In this document: in pieces, positions 36,043 through 44,838 of the stretch | Layout of the letters: the number at the start of each line of letters is the position of its first letter | Numbering within the stretch: the stretch's first letter is position 1 | From: Jatrophihabitans sp. GAS493 | GTDB lineage: Bacteria; Actinomycetota; Actinomycetes; Mycobacteriales; Jatrophihabitantaceae | NCBI RefSeq assembly: GCF_900230215.1 | Contig: NZ_LT907982.1 | Coordinates: 4,759,568 to 4,823,567, forward strand | Direction of reading: 5' to 3' | DNA: 64,000 nucleotides | Program-made: the position numbers and the translations under genes | The notes under the pieces: generated by a model | Databases searched by the model: none | What the model saw: only the letters and a program-made list of their open reading frames with translations | Told to the model about the DNA's origin: nothing

Positions 36043-36600
36043 ATGGGGAAGATCTTCGCCGAGGTTGATCAGAAGCTGGCCGACTGGCTGCTAGCGCAGC
36101 CGGTGTACTTCGTCTCGACCGCGCCGCTGGCCGCCGACGGGCACGTCAACGTCTCCCCGAAGGGGATGGACGGCACCTTCGCCGTCCTCGGCCCGACCCG
36201 GGTCGCCTACCTCGACTACTTCGGCTCCGGGGCCGAGACGATCGCCCACCTGCGTGAGAACGGTCGGATCGTGGTGATGTTCTGCGCCTTCGACGGTCCG
36301 CCGAAGATCGTGCGACTGCACGGGCGCGGACGGGTGATTCGGCCGGACGACGCGGAGTGGGCGGAACTGCGGGGACGCTTCGGCAAGGATCGCGACCATG
36401 GCGTGCGCTCCATCATCGTCATCGACGCCGACCGTATCTCCGACTCCTGCGGCTACTCGGTGCCGAAGATGGAGTACGTCGCCGATCGCGACATCCTGGA
36501 TCTGCACCAGCTGAAGAAACCGGCCGAATTCTACGAAGACGTCTACGCCGTCGAGCGAAACGCCACCAGCATCGACGGGCTCCCCGCGCTTCAGCCGTAG
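36043..36600 (+). CDS. Pyridoxamine-5'-phosphate-oxidase-family (flavin-binding split barrel) protein
   Basis: The 185-residue protein has a PNPOx-like split barrel: YFVSTAPLAADGHVNVSPKG, then YLDYFGSGAETIAHLRENGR and VVMFCAFDGPPKIVRLHGRG. Members bind FMN, F420 or heme and reduce or oxidise small molecules; the substrate cannot be stated. The C-terminal part (CGYSVPKMEYVADRD) is typical of the subgroup that is near 180-200 residues long. It is 46 bp after fumC on the same strand. Confidence 0.85.
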   Translation: MGKIFAEVDQKLADWLLAQPVYFVSTAPLAADGHVNVSPKGMDGTFAVLGPTRVAYLDYFGSGAETIAHLRENGRIVVMFCAFDGPPKIVRLHGRGRVIRPDDAEWAELRGRFGKDRDHGVRSIIVIDADRISDSCGYSVPKMEYVADRDILDLHQLKKPAEFYEDVYAVERNATSIDGLPALQP

Positions 36601-36606
36601 GTCTCG

Positions 36607-37326
36607 CTAATTCGCGCCGCCGAGGCCCGTCTGCAGCGCCTTGATGACGGCCCGACTAGCCCGCCAACCGCGCACCGACACCGCACCAACCACCTGCCTG
36701 TCTCGCTTGATCAACACCGTCCACGGTTTGATCCGCAGCAACCGGCCCACGATTCCGGCCCCGATCAACAACAGCGCGAAGACAACCTCGATCGCCAGGA
36801 GACCGAGCGGCACCGCGATCAGCAGAACGACCGCAACGACCGCAATGGCCAGAATGACCAGGAAGAATTCGTCGCCACCGTCGAGCCAGTCAAGGCCGCT
36901 GAACCCGCCACCACCACCGCCGCCGGAATGACCTAGACCGGCTGGATGGGTACCGCCGCCACCGCCGCTCCCGCCACCGCCACCACTGCCGCCGCTCCCC
37001 GCACTGAGACCATCACTCACCGCGTCGCCAAGATCCAGCGCGGTGTCGAGTGCGTCGAACGGGTCGATGTCGAGTTCCAGCTTTCGCCGGTCGATTTTTG
37101 CCTCCAGCGGAAGCGGATGAGCGAACCGCTCGGTGCTGAGCAACAGGCCAGTGATGAATTGGGGCACCTCATCCGGCGGTCCATCGAACTCCGCGGCGGT
37201 GAGCGGATGAGCGGCCGACTCCGCACGCGCTCGGCGTCGTGGCCCACGCCGGCCGAGCGCTTTGCGGACCACCCACGGCGTCCGAAAGGCTCCCCAGTGA
37301 CGAGCGACGTCCCACTGCTCACTCAC
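36607..37326 (-). CDS. Membrane protein with glycine-rich linker, end of biotin operon
   Basis: The 239-residue protein has a basic, soluble N-terminal 100 residues, a Gly/Ser-rich linker (two GGSGGGGG-like runs near residue 115-135) and two adjacent membrane segments around residues 155-200, followed by a basic C-terminus. I do not recognise the family. Its start overlaps the bsaP stop by eight bases, so it is translated with the biotin genes, but nothing in the sequence ties it to biotin. It is convergent with the PNPOx-like gene (6 bp between stops). Confidence 0.65.
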   Translation of the reverse strand: MSEQWDVARHWGAFRTPWVVRKALGRRGPRRRARAESAAHPLTAAEFDGPPDEVPQFITGLLLSTERFAHPLPLEAKIDRRKLELDIDPFDALDTALDLGDAVSDGLSAGSGGSGGGGGSGGGGGTHPAGLGHSGGGGGGGFSGLDWLDGGDEFFLVILAIAVVAVVLLIAVPLGLLAIEVVFALLLIGAGIVGRLLRIKPWTVLIKRDRQVVGAVSVRGWRASRAVIKALQTGLGGAN

Positions 37327-37522
37327 GGCTGGATGAGGTCTCCCCGTGCTCGACGCAGCGGGCGCTCCAGCCGGTCGGCGTCACCTGCACCACCATGCGC
37401 CGCCGGCACCGGCTGCAGAATCGCGGCGGCTCCAACTCCCGGGCCCGCTGGCAGCCCGCGTGAGCGCCGCCGGCGAGTTCCTCGCCGCAGCGGTCGCAGT
37501 AGCGGATGGTCTCCCGCGTCAC
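37319..37522 (-). CDS. bsaP: Biotin synthase auxiliary protein BsaP
   Basis: This 67-residue protein has six cysteines in pairs (C9/C12, C24, C36/C39, C56) plus H21 and H59, a compact zinc-ribbon- or cluster-like pattern. Small Cys-rich proteins directly after bioB in actinobacteria (Rv1590 family) are known as BsaP, needed for full activity of the partner biotin synthase, probably by supporting its iron-sulfur cluster. The ATG overlaps the bioB stop by four bases, so it is made with BioB. Identification rests on position, size and cysteine pattern. Confidence 0.85.
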   Translation of the reverse strand: MTRETIRYCDRCGEELAGGAHAGCQRARELEPPRFCSRCRRRMVVQVTPTGWSARCVEHGETSSSRE

Positions 37523-38523
37523 AGATTCTTGGCCAGCGCCTTGATCGGCATCTTCAGGTCCAAGAGCATGGCCAGGTCCTCCCCGGCCGGGCGTCCCAGG
37601 GTGGTGAGGTAGTTGCCGACGATGACGGCGTTCACCCCGCCCCGCACACCACGCTCGGCCAGGTCGCCGAGGGTGATCTCGCGGCCGCCGGCGAAGCGCA
37701 GGATGGTGCGCGGCATCATCAGCCGGAAGGTGGCGACGGCCCGCAGCGCGTCGGTGGCCGACATCGGCTCCTGCTCGCCGAAGGGGGTGCCCGGACGCGG
37801 ATTGAGGAAGTTCAGCGGCACCTCGTCCGGGGCCAGCGCGGCCAGCTGAGCGCCGAACTCGGCCCGCTGCTCCAGCGTCTCGCCCATGCCGACGATCCCG
37901 CCGCAGCAGAGTTCCATGCCGGCCGCGCGAACCATCTCGCAGGTGTTGATGCGCTCGTCGAAGGAGTGCGTGGTGACCACCGACGGGAAGTAGGAGCGGG
38001 CCGTCTCCAGATTGTGGTTGTAGCGGTGGACGCCGATCTCGGCCAACTCATCAACCTGGGCTTGGGTGAGCATCCCCAGCGAGCAGGCCACATTGATCTC
38101 GACCTCGGCCTGGATGGCGGCCACGCCGTCACGGACCTGCTTCATCAGCCGCTCGTCGGGCCCGCGCACGGCGGCGACGATGCAGAACTCGCTGGCGCCG
38201 GTCGCCGCGGTCTCGCGGGCCGCGCGAACCAGCGACGGGATGTCCAGCCAGGCCGAGCGGACCGGCGAGTCGAAGACGCCGGACTGCGAACAGAAGTGGC
38301 AATCCTCCGGGCAGCCACCGGTCTTGAGCGAGACGATGCCCTCGACCTCGACCTCGTCGCCGCACCACTTGACCCGCACCTCGTGGGCCAGATCCAAGAG
38401 CGCGTCCACCCGATCGTCGGGCAACTGCAGGCACTCCAGCGCCTGCTCCTGGCTCAGCCCGATGCCCTGCTCAAGTACCTGCTCGCGGGCCAACCCGAGA
38501 ATGTCGGCGAGAATATCCGTCAT
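37519..38523 (-). CDS. bioB: Biotin synthase
   Basis: The 334-residue radical-SAM enzyme inserts sulfur into dethiobiotin. The SAM cluster motif CxxxCxxC is at C71, C75 and C78 ([13 protein letters not shown]), followed by the family segments [21 protein letters not shown] and [11 protein letters not shown]. It lies 4 bp after bioD and overlaps bsaP by four bases. The pairing with BsaP is the actinobacterial arrangement. Confidence 0.97.
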   Translation of the reverse strand: MTDILADILGLAREQVLEQGIGLSQEQALECLQLPDDRVDALLDLAHEVRVKWCGDEVEVEGIVSLKTGGCPEDCHFCSQSGVFDSPVRSAWLDIPSLVRAARETAATGASEFCIVAAVRGPDERLMKQVRDGVAAIQAEVEINVACSLGMLTQAQVDELAEIGVHRYNHNLETARSYFPSVVTTHSFDERINTCEMVRAAGMELCCGGIVGMGETLEQRAEFGAQLAALAPDEVPLNFLNPRPGTPFGEQEPMSATDALRAVATFRLMMPRTILRFAGGREITLGDLAERGVRGGVNAVIVGNYLTTLGRPAGEDLAMLLDLKMPIKALAKNL

Positions 38524-38527
38524 AGAG

Positions 38528-39286
38528 CTACCGTCCCCATTTCACGACAAAGGCGTGGGCATCGAACTCTCCCCCGAAGTCCGGTGAGAGTGCCGCCCGC
38601 GCTATCGAACCGAATTCTTCCATCACGTGGTTACCGCCCGGCACACCGAGGGCGCCTCTGAGGCGGCCGGTGATTCCGTCCGGCAGCGCCCCGACCAACC
38701 CGGGAGCGCACTGTGCGGCGGCCAATTCGCTGAGATCACTGGCGTTGCAGCGCATGGCCAGATCGGGTTCGGCCGGCCAGCGCCCGATCAGCACACCGGC
38801 ACATGGGTGGTCGCCGAGGGCTCGCAGCGTCAGCACGGTGTGGTTCATGGTGCCGAGACCGGCCAGCGTCACGACCAGCACCGCGGCGCCCAGTTCTCGA
38901 GCGAGGTCCAGCAGGGTCCAGTGATCGTCGGCATACGACACCAGGAGCCCGCCCGCCCCCTCGACGATCACCTGCTCGTAGCGGGACTCCAGCTGCCGGA
39001 TCTGCTGCGCCACCTCGGCCAGCGCCAGTGCCGGACGGCCACTGCAGCGGGCGGCGGCCTGCGGCGACAGCGGGTCGGGGAAGCGGCTGAATTCGTAGGT
39101 GTCGGTGCATCCGGAGAGCCGGCTGACCTCAGCCAGGTCCCCGGGCTCGCCGGCGAGAAGGCCGGTCTGCACCGGCTTCACCACCGCGACCGGAGCCCTG
39201 CCCTGCCGAGCCAGGCCGGTCAGCGCGGCCGTCGCCACGGTCTTGCCGACGTCGGTTCCCGTGCCGGAGACGATGAGGACGCTCAC
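38528..39286 (-). CDS. bioD: Dethiobiotin synthetase
   Basis: The 252-residue ATP-dependent enzyme closes the ureido ring of 7,8-diaminononanoate. The P-loop GTGTDVGKT is at residues 8-16, with VKPVQTG at about 36-42 and EGAGGLLV (strand and substrate loop) near residue 110. Its ATG overlaps the bioF stop by four bases. The C-terminus is somewhat longer than in minimal BioD proteins. No bioA gene (7,8-diaminononanoate synthesis) is seen in the window, so that step must be encoded elsewhere. Confidence 0.95.
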   Translation of the reverse strand: MSVLIVSGTGTDVGKTVATAALTGLARQGRAPVAVVKPVQTGLLAGEPGDLAEVSRLSGCTDTYEFSRFPDPLSPQAAARCSGRPALALAEVAQQIRQLESRYEQVIVEGAGGLLVSYADDHWTLLDLARELGAAVLVVTLAGLGTMNHTVLTLRALGDHPCAGVLIGRWPAEPDLAMRCNASDLSELAAAQCAPGLVGALPDGITGRLRGALGVPGGNHVMEEFGSIARAALSPDFGGEFDAHAFVVKWGR

Positions 39287-40422
39287 CGCAGAGCGCCGTC
39301 GAGGACCGTGCCCACTCGCTGCAGATCCTCCTCGGTGAGGTCGGCCCGGGCGGTGATGCGCAGGCAGGCCCGTCCCGGCGGTACCGACGGCGGGCGGAAG
39401 CAGCCGACCCGCAGACCGGCCTCCAGGCAGCGCTGCGCCGCCGCGACGGCCCGGAGGGAATTACCAAGGAAAACCGGCACGACCGCCGCCGCCGGGTTCA
39501 CCCGTTCCAGGCTGTGGACTCCGGTGATGGCGGCCAGCGCCGTCGCGTTGGCCCGGGCGGAGGCAGCCAACGACGGTTCCTCGCGAAGCACCTGCAGCGC
39601 CGCCTGCGCGGCCCCCACCGAAGCGGGGGCCAGCCCGGTGTCGAAGATGAAGGAGCGGGCCGTACTGATCAGCAGGTCGATCACCTCGACGGCACCGAGG
39701 ACCGCGCCGCCCTGGGCCCCCAACGACTTGGAGAGGGTGACGGTGCGGATGACGTCAGGCTCCGCGGCCAGCCCGGCCGCGACCACGGCACCGGTCCCGC
39801 CGTCGCCGACCACCCCCAGCGAATGGGCCTCGTCGACCACGAGCAGACCACCCCGAGCCCGCGTCTCGGCATGAAGTTCACGCAGCGGAGCCAGGTCCCC
39901 GTCGACGGAGAAGACAGCGTCGGTGACGACCAGGACGTGCTCGGTCTCGACGCCGGTCAGCGCGGCTCGTACAGCGAGCGGGTCGGCGTGCGAGACGACC
40001 CGGATCGGCGATCCACTCAGGCGGCAGGCGTCGATGAGCGACGCATGGTTGGTCGCGTCCGAGACGATGGTGACGTCGGGGCCACCCAGGGCGGTGAGCA
40101 CCCCGAGGTTGGCCAGGTAGCCGGAGGAGAAGCAGAGCGCGGCCGGCGCACCGGCGAACTCCGCCAGTTCCTGCTCGAAGTCCTGATGTAGTTGGGTGGT
40201 TCCGGTGACCAGGCGGGATCCGGTGCTCCCGGCGCCCCAGCGCAGCAAAGCCGCCACCGAGGCATCGATGACTCGCTTGTCCCGAGCCAGACCGAGGTAG
40301 TCATTGCTGGCCAGATCCAGCACCGCGTCCTCGGCCGGCCTCGGCCGCAGCCACCGGCGCAGGCCCGCCGCCTCGCGCGCGGCGAGCGATTCCCGCAGTC
40401 GGGTAAGCGGGTCGACGGCCAT
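39283..40422 (-). CDS. bioF: 8-amino-7-oxononanoate synthase
   Basis: This 379-residue PLP enzyme condenses pimeloyl-thioester with alanine to make 8-amino-7-oxononanoate. The Schiff-base lysine is K232 in [11 protein letters not shown], with the conserved [10 protein letters not shown] (residues 197-206) and [12 protein letters not shown] (65-76). It is first in the bioF-bioD-bioB-bsaP operon. The gap upstream contains a strong palindromic hairpin that may end the phoH2 transcript. Confidence 0.95.
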   Translation of the reverse strand: MAVDPLTRLRESLAAREAAGLRRWLRPRPAEDAVLDLASNDYLGLARDKRVIDASVAALLRWGAGSTGSRLVTGTTQLHQDFEQELAEFAGAPAALCFSSGYLANLGVLTALGGPDVTIVSDATNHASLIDACRLSGSPIRVVSHADPLAVRAALTGVETEHVLVVTDAVFSVDGDLAPLRELHAETRARGGLLVVDEAHSLGVVGDGGTGAVVAAGLAAEPDVIRTVTLSKSLGAQGGAVLGAVEVIDLLISTARSFIFDTGLAPASVGAAQAALQVLREEPSLAASARANATALAAITGVHSLERVNPAAAVVPVFLGNSLRAVAAAQRCLEAGLRVGCFRPPSVPPGRACLRITARADLTEEDLQRVGTVLDGALR

Positions 40423-40457
40423 CCCGAGAGTTTCGCAGATGCATCGCCGGAGGCCGG

Positions 40458-40503
40458 ATCGGGTGCTGAACTCTGCGGTATCCGCCTCAGTTCAGCACCC
40501 GAT
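40458..40503 (-). terminator. 15-bp perfect hairpin between phoH2 and bioF
   Basis: ATCGGGTGCTGAACT at 40458-40472 is perfectly complementary to AGTTCAGCACCCGAT at 40489-40503, with a 16-base loop. It starts 12 bp past the phoH2 stop in the direction of transcription and ends 36 bp before the bioF start. It has no T-tract. A termination role for phoH2 is likeliest. A biotin-repressor operator is an alternative, since the TGAAC half-site resembles published BioQ sites, but the second half does not. Confidence 0.7.
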
Positions 40504-40514
40504 GCCGCCAACGC

Positions 40515-41894
40515 CTACAGCGGCAGGTCCTCCAGCATCTCGGTGACCAGCGCGGCGATCGGCGACCGCTCGGAGCGGGTGAGGGTGACGTGCGCGAAGA
40601 GCGGGTGACCGCGCAGCGCCTCGATCACCGCCGCGATGCCGTCGTGGCGTCCGACCCGCAGGTTGTCGCGCTGCGCCACATCGTGGGTGAGCACCACCCG
40701 CGACCCCTGACCGATCCGCGAGAGCACGGTCAGCAGCACGTTGCGCTCAAGGGACTGGGCCTCGTCGACGATCACGAAGGCGTCGTGCAGCGAGCGGCCG
40801 CGGATGTGCGTCAGTGGAAGCACTTCGATCATGCCGCGGTCGAGGATCTCCTCCATCACCTCGCCGCTCACCAGTGCGCCGAGGGTGTCGAAGACGGCCT
40901 GGGCCCACGGCCCCATCTTCTCGTTCTCGTTGCCCGGCAGGTAGCCCAGATCCTGGCCGCCGACGGCGTAGAGCGGACGGAAGACGACGACCCGCTTGTG
41001 CGCGCGCCTCTCCATGACCGCCTCGAGCCCGGCGCAGAGGGCCAGCGCCGACTTGCCCGTGCCGGCCCGTCCGCCGAGGGAGACGATGCCGACCTCGGGG
41101 TCCAGCAGCAGGTCCAGCGCCACCCGCTGTTCGGCCGAACGCCCGTGCAGGCCGAACGCCTCCCGGTCACCACGGACCAGGCGCAGTGACTTGTCCGGGG
41201 TGACCCGCGCCAGCGCGGAGCCGCGCGCGGAGTGCAGCACGATGCCGGAGTGGACGGGCAGATCAGCCGCCGCGAGGAGGTCCTCCCGTTCGGCCATCGG
41301 CAGCCGCTCACCGTCGTATAGGGCGTCGACCACCTCGACGGCAACCTCGAGCTCGCTCATGCCGGTGTAGCCGGAGTCGACCGCCAGGCTGGTGCGGTAC
41401 TCGTCCGAGGGGAGCCCGACCGATGCCGCCTTCACCCGTAGCGGCATGTCCTTGCTGACCAGGGTCACGTCGTGACCGTCGGCCGCGAGGTTCATGCAGA
41501 CCGCGAGGATGCGGGAGTCGTTGGAGTCGATACGGAATCCGGCCGGCAGCGACGAGAGGTCGGAGTGGTTCAGCTCGACCCGCAGCGTGCCACCGTCCAC
41601 GCCGATCGGGATCGGAGCGTCGAGGCGGCCGTGCTTGATCCGGAGTTCGTCGAGTGCGCGCAGGGTCTGACGGGCGAACCAGCCGAGCTCTGGGTGGTCT
41701 CGCTTAGCTTCCAACTCACTGATCACAACGAGCGGGAGGACCACTTCATGTTCGGCGAACCGTCCGAGAGCACCCGGGTCGGAGAGGAGAACCGACGTGT
41801 CGAGAACGAAGGTCTTGACCGGGAATTCTTCAGTGGCGGACGGGCTGGCGGATCCGGAGTTGGATCCACCATTGGGTTCACGGACAGCACTCAT
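40515..41894 (-). CDS. phoH2: PhoH2: PIN-domain RNase fused to PhoH ATPase
   Basis: The 459-residue protein joins an N-terminal PIN RNase domain (D32 in [10 protein letters not shown], conserved acidic [10 protein letters not shown] near 124-133, SKDMPLRV) to a PhoH helicase-like ATPase with Walker A GRAGTGKS at residues 275-282 and Walker [10 protein letters not shown]. Mycobacterial PhoH2 is an RNA helicase/ribonuclease usually paired with a small antitoxin-like gene upstream (PhoAT); no such gene is evident in the 290-bp upstream gap here. The start at 41894 precedes a 26-residue disordered N-terminus. Confidence 0.93.
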   Translation of the reverse strand: MSAVREPNGGSNSGSASPSATEEFPVKTFVLDTSVLLSDPGALGRFAEHEVVLPLVVISELEAKRDHPELGWFARQTLRALDELRIKHGRLDAPIPIGVDGGTLRVELNHSDLSSLPAGFRIDSNDSRILAVCMNLAADGHDVTLVSKDMPLRVKAASVGLPSDEYRTSLAVDSGYTGMSELEVAVEVVDALYDGERLPMAEREDLLAAADLPVHSGIVLHSARGSALARVTPDKSLRLVRGDREAFGLHGRSAEQRVALDLLLDPEVGIVSLGGRAGTGKSALALCAGLEAVMERRAHKRVVVFRPLYAVGGQDLGYLPGNENEKMGPWAQAVFDTLGALVSGEVMEEILDRGMIEVLPLTHIRGRSLHDAFVIVDEAQSLERNVLLTVLSRIGQGSRVVLTHDVAQRDNLRVGRHDGIAAVIEALRGHPLFAHVTLTRSERSPIAALVTEMLEDLPL

Positions 41895-42184
41895 GACGCA
41901 CTCCAGGGATGGGTGTGACCTCAGGTGTTGGAATCCGGACGTCCCGGCCGCCGCGCTGCAGGTGGCGACTCTTCCCCGTGGTCACCCAGACCGCGGGGGC
42001 ACGTCCGGCCCCTTCGCTGGTCATAACCACCGTTGCGGGACCTCCCGGAGTGGACCGGATGGGCCGGTGCCACCACCAAGAACGTTACGTCGGTTCTGGC
42101 CTCTGTGCGCGTTAACACGCAGGTGATCAAACTAACGTTGAACGTTCTGGATTCCCTGGACGAGCGTCAAGCCGGCAAAGCGGT
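41895..42184. other. 290-bp gap between phoH2 and prenyl transferase genes
   Basis: I find no convincing gene or RNA here. It holds the palindrome GAACGTTC inside GTTGAACGTTC (42137-42147), an 11-mer repeated upstream of greA. The expected phoH2 promoter must lie in this stretch, but no consensus -35/-10 pair stands out. Short frames present do not resemble the PhoAT antitoxin. Confidence 0.5.
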
Positions 42185-42952
42185 TTAGCTACCGTAGCGG
42201 CGCTGGCGCAGACCGTAATCACGCAGCGCACGGAGGAAATCGACCCGCCGAAAATCGGGCCAGAGGGCGTCGCAGAAATAGAACTCGGAGTGCGCGGACT
42301 GCCACAGCAGGAAGCCCGACAATCGCTGTTCACCAGACGTTCGGATCACCAGATCGGGGTCGGGCTGCCCGGCCGTGTATAGGTGGTCGGCGATGTGTTC
42401 GACATCGATCACCTCGGCCAGCTCTTCGATCGAGGTACCGGCGGCGGCCTGCTCCTGCAGCAGCGAGCGCACCGCGTCGGCGATCTCACGGCGTCCGCCG
42501 TAGCCCACGGCGATGTTGACCCGCAGCCCGTCGCGGTTGGCGGTGCGCTCCTCGGCCGACTTCAGCGCGGTCGAGGTCCGCTCCGGGAGCAGGTCGAGGG
42601 CTCCGACCACGGTGAGACGCCAGTGCTGCCCGTCGTCGGCCAGCTCGTTGGCGACGCCCTCGATGATCGACAGCAGCGGTTGCAGCTCGTCGTCCGGGCG
42701 GGTGAGGTTGTCGGTGGAGAGCAGCCACAGCGTGACGTGCTCGACGCCCGCCTCGGTGCACCACTGGAGGAGGTCGTTGATGCGTCGAGCACCCTCGAGA
42801 TGCCCGTGGTTTACATCGGTAAATCCGGCGGCCCGGGCCCAGCGGCGGTTGCCGTCGAGCATGACGGCGACATGTTTGGGGACTGGCCGCCCCTGCAGAC
42901 GGGCACGCAGGCGACGCTCATAGACCGAGTAGACGGCATCGCGTAACCCCAC
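42185..42952 (-). CDS. Cis-prenyl transferase (UppS family, Rv1086-like)
   Basis: The 255-residue enzyme has the cis-prenyltransferase motifs: D33 in AVMLDGNRRWA, HGHLEGARR near 49-57 and RTSGEQRLSGF near residue 205. It condenses isopentenyl diphosphate with an allylic diphosphate to make Z-polyprenyl diphosphates for cell-wall lipid carriers. Placement next to hemolysin III and the YyaL gene matches the short-chain (2Z,6E)-farnesyl diphosphate synthase of mycobacteria (Rv1086), so a short product is plausible but cannot be read from the sequence. The gene is divergent from hemolysin III, with a 98-bp gap. Confidence 0.92.
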   Translation of the reverse strand: MGLRDAVYSVYERRLRARLQGRPVPKHVAVMLDGNRRWARAAGFTDVNHGHLEGARRINDLLQWCTEAGVEHVTLWLLSTDNLTRPDDELQPLLSIIEGVANELADDGQHWRLTVVGALDLLPERTSTALKSAEERTANRDGLRVNIAVGYGGRREIADAVRSLLQEQAAAGTSIEELAEVIDVEHIADHLYTAGQPDPDLVIRTSGEQRLSGFLLWQSAHSEFYFCDALWPDFRRVDFLRALRDYGLRQRRYGS

Positions 42953-43050
42953 AGTCTCGGAGCATATCGCTGTTAGGTACTCGGGGAGAATCTGCGATCG
43001 CGCTGAGGGTCACATTTCGTGATGGCTCGCTGACCGGTAGCGTCCTTGCC

Positions 43051-43737
43051 ATGACAGCGATGGGCTCAGCTGCTCCCGCGCCGGCCCTCACCGGTCCGCT
43101 CGTCAAGCCCCGGCTACGCGGCTGGTTTCACGCCTACGCGGCCGCCATCTCGGTGGCTACCGGCGTGGTGCTCGTCGCCGTCGCCGCGGCCCTGCGTGGT
43201 CCGCTGGCCGGATGGTCGACGTCGCTCTACGCGCTGACCGTCACCGGACTCTTCGGGATCTCAGCCTTCTACCACCGCGGCCGCTGGTCGCCAGCGGCGC
43301 TTCGTACCTGGAAGCGTCTCGACCATTCGATGATCTTCGTCTTCATCGCCGGCACCTACACGCCGATCTCGCTGCTCACGATGCCACGGGACACGGCGAT
43401 CATGATGCTGACGATCGTGTGGAGTGGTGCCCTGCTCGGCGTGGGGCTGCAATGGTTCTGGCCCGGGCATCCACGATGGCTCTCCGCGCCCTGCTACATC
43501 GCACTCGGCTGGGTGGCGATCTTCGTCGTCCCGGATCTGCTGCACAAGGGCGGTGCGGCCACCCTGATCCTCATCCTGGTCGGTGGCCTCTTCTACTCCT
43601 CCGGTGCCGTCATATACGCGACGAAGCGCCCCAACCCGGCACCCAAGACGTTCGGCTTTCACGAACTCTTCCACCTCTTCACACTCTTCGCCGCGATCTG
43701 CCATTACATCGCGATCTGGTTCGCCGTCTTCTCCTAA
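43051..43737 (+). CDS. trhA: Hemolysin III / PAQR-family membrane protein
   Basis: The 228-residue protein has seven membrane helices and the conserved PAQR residues SAFYHR near residue 70, LDHSMIFVFIAGTYTP near 92-107 and HELFHLFTLFAAICHY near the C-terminus, which together resemble the metal-site histidines of the family. Members regulate membrane fluidity in other bacteria (TrhA); the hemolysin name is historical. Its transcript is ended by a T-tract terminator at 43776-43820. Confidence 0.9.
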   Translation: MTAMGSAAPAPALTGPLVKPRLRGWFHAYAAAISVATGVVLVAVAAALRGPLAGWSTSLYALTVTGLFGISAFYHRGRWSPAALRTWKRLDHSMIFVFIAGTYTPISLLTMPRDTAIMMLTIVWSGALLGVGLQWFWPGHPRWLSAPCYIALGWVAIFVVPDLLHKGGAATLILILVGGLFYSSGAVIYATKRPNPAPKTFGFHELFHLFTLFAAICHYIAIWFAVFS

Positions 43738-43775
43738 TCATTCAGGTCCCAGCTCTTCAGGCTCCTCCCCAACCA

Positions 43776-43820
43776 CGGGTGCTCCGCCGCGTTGCTCGAC
43801 GCGATGGGGTGCCCGTTTTT
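43776..43820 (+). terminator. Rho-independent terminator of the hemolysin III gene
   Basis: CGGGTGCTCC (43776-43785) pairs with GGGGTGCCCG (43806-43815) through ten base pairs including G-U pairs, with an inner CGCGT/ACGCG stem, and is followed directly by TTTTT at 43816-43820. This is the only intrinsic terminator in the window with a clear T-run. It lies 39 bp after the stop codon. Confidence 0.75.
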
Positions 43821-43929
43821 CCGTTGCGTCCGCACTGCGATCCCGCCCCGGCCCGTCGCATCCCCCCTTCTCCTCCGACCTCCCCTGGCCGGCGGGGAAT
43901 GAATCGTGGTTGGCACTCGTTAGCAACTG

Positions 43930-43953
43930 TGTAATCATGTAATCATGTAATTG
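43930..43953 (+). promoter_or_regulatory. Three tandem octamers TGTAATCA upstream of the GRG-rich gene
   Basis: TGTAATCA, TGTAATCA and TGTAATTG follow without gaps at 43930-43937, 43938-43945 and 43946-43953. The array ends 7 bp before an AGGAGG ribosome binding site (43961-43966) and 18 bp before the ATG at 43972. The AT-rich octamers stand out sharply in this GC-rich region. Ribbon-helix-helix proteins such as CopG or the omega repressor bind tandem short repeats, and the gene that follows appears to encode such a domain, so autoregulation is a reasonable inference. Confidence 0.6.
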
Positions 43954-43971
43954 AGCCCTTAGGAGGCAGAC

Positions 43972-44760
43972 ATGAGAAGCAACCACATACCTGGTGAAAG
44001 ACGCTTCCGCAGTGACGCGGGCGGCGAAGTGCCGACCGGCAGCGGAGCAGACGGAAGCGAGCAAGAAGGCGGCCGAGGACGCGGTGGTCATCGCGGTCCG
44101 GGCGGCCACGGCGGCCGCGGTTTCGGTCCGGGGGGACGCGGCGGTGGGCCCGGTGGTCGGGGCGGACCCGGTAGTCGGGGCGGCCCCGGTGGTCGGGGCG
44201 GCCCCGGTGGTCGGGGCGGACGTGGATTCGGCCGTCCCGGCGGTTGGCAGCAGGCTGATCTGCCGGCGGCCGACGATACTCTCGATTGGCTGACCGGGCG
44301 CCTGCCCGAAGGCTGGTTCGTCGGCGCGCCGCAGGTCGAGATCGACCGCGAGGAGATCACCGTAATCGGCGAGCTTCCGCCATTGGAGGCCGACGGACCG
44401 GTCTCGGAGGCCGCCTCGATCGGACGGATCACCCGCTTTCGCGAGGAGACCCGCGACGCCCGCATCAAGATTGCGGACGAGGCCGAGGCCCGCTACGGGC
44501 GAAAGGTCGCGTGGGGCGCCTCGATCGGTGAGACGGTCGTCGTCTTCACCCACCTATCGGTGCCGGTGATGACCCGGCTGCGGCAGAGCGAGCGCCAAGT
44601 GCTCGACACTCTGGTCGACGCCGGGGTCGCCCGCTCCCGCTCCGAGGCGCTGGCCTGGAGTGTGAAACTGGTCGGGGAGCACACCGACGAGTGGCTGGCC
44701 GGTCTGCGGGACGCGATGGCCGAGGTGGACAAGCTCCGCACCGAGGGGCCGAACCTCTAG
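43972..44760 (+). CDS. Gly/Arg-rich protein with C-terminal ribbon-helix-helix-like domain
   Basis: The 262-residue protein has three parts: an N-terminal Gly/Arg/Pro-rich run of about 60 residues (33-92, repeated GGRGGPG units), a middle domain (WLTGRLPEGWF, VEIDREEITVIGELP, ITRFREETRDARIKIADEAE) and a C-terminal region (residues 203-262) that looks like a ribbon-helix-helix DNA-binding fold (RSRSEALAWSVKLVGEHTDE). The start is fixed by AGGAGG five bases before ATG 43972. The GRG-rich run could bind RNA or DNA. I know no function for the family. It is bounded by two strong terminators, so it is monocistronic. Confidence 0.8.
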   Translation: MRSNHIPGERRFRSDAGGEVPTGSGADGSEQEGGRGRGGHRGPGGHGGRGFGPGGRGGGPGGRGGPGSRGGPGGRGGPGGRGGRGFGRPGGWQQADLPAADDTLDWLTGRLPEGWFVGAPQVEIDREEITVIGELPPLEADGPVSEAASIGRITRFREETRDARIKIADEAEARYGRKVAWGASIGETVVVFTHLSVPVMTRLRQSERQVLDTLVDAGVARSRSEALAWSVKLVGEHTDEWLAGLRDAMAEVDKLRTEGPNL

Positions 44761-44771
44761 TCAAATACGGG

Positions 44772-44820
44772 AGATTGGGGAGTTTGTTGCCCGGATTCCG
44801 GGCAGCAGACTCCCCAATCT
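44772..44820. terminator. Two-tier hairpin between the GRG-rich gene and YyaL gene
   Basis: AGATTGGGGAGT (44772-44783) pairs perfectly with ACTCCCCAATCT (44809-44820). Inside, GCCCGGA (44789-44795) pairs with TCCGGGC (44797-44803), leaving a symmetric 5x5 internal loop. It lies between two convergent genes and could end transcription from both sides. There is no T-tract on either side. Confidence 0.75.
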
Positions 44821-44838
44821 GCGTCGGATGTGTCGCTG

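Noticed and set aside
41895-42184. Possible tRNA or small RNA
   Set aside because: No cloverleaf, no GTTCAA T-loop context and no promoter-terminator unit could be drawn.
43972-44260. GGRGGPG repeats considered as a collagen-like or PE/PPE-type domain
   Set aside because: The units lack regular Gly-X-Y spacing and there is no PE/PPE N-terminus; it reads as an Arg/Gly-rich tail-like segment.
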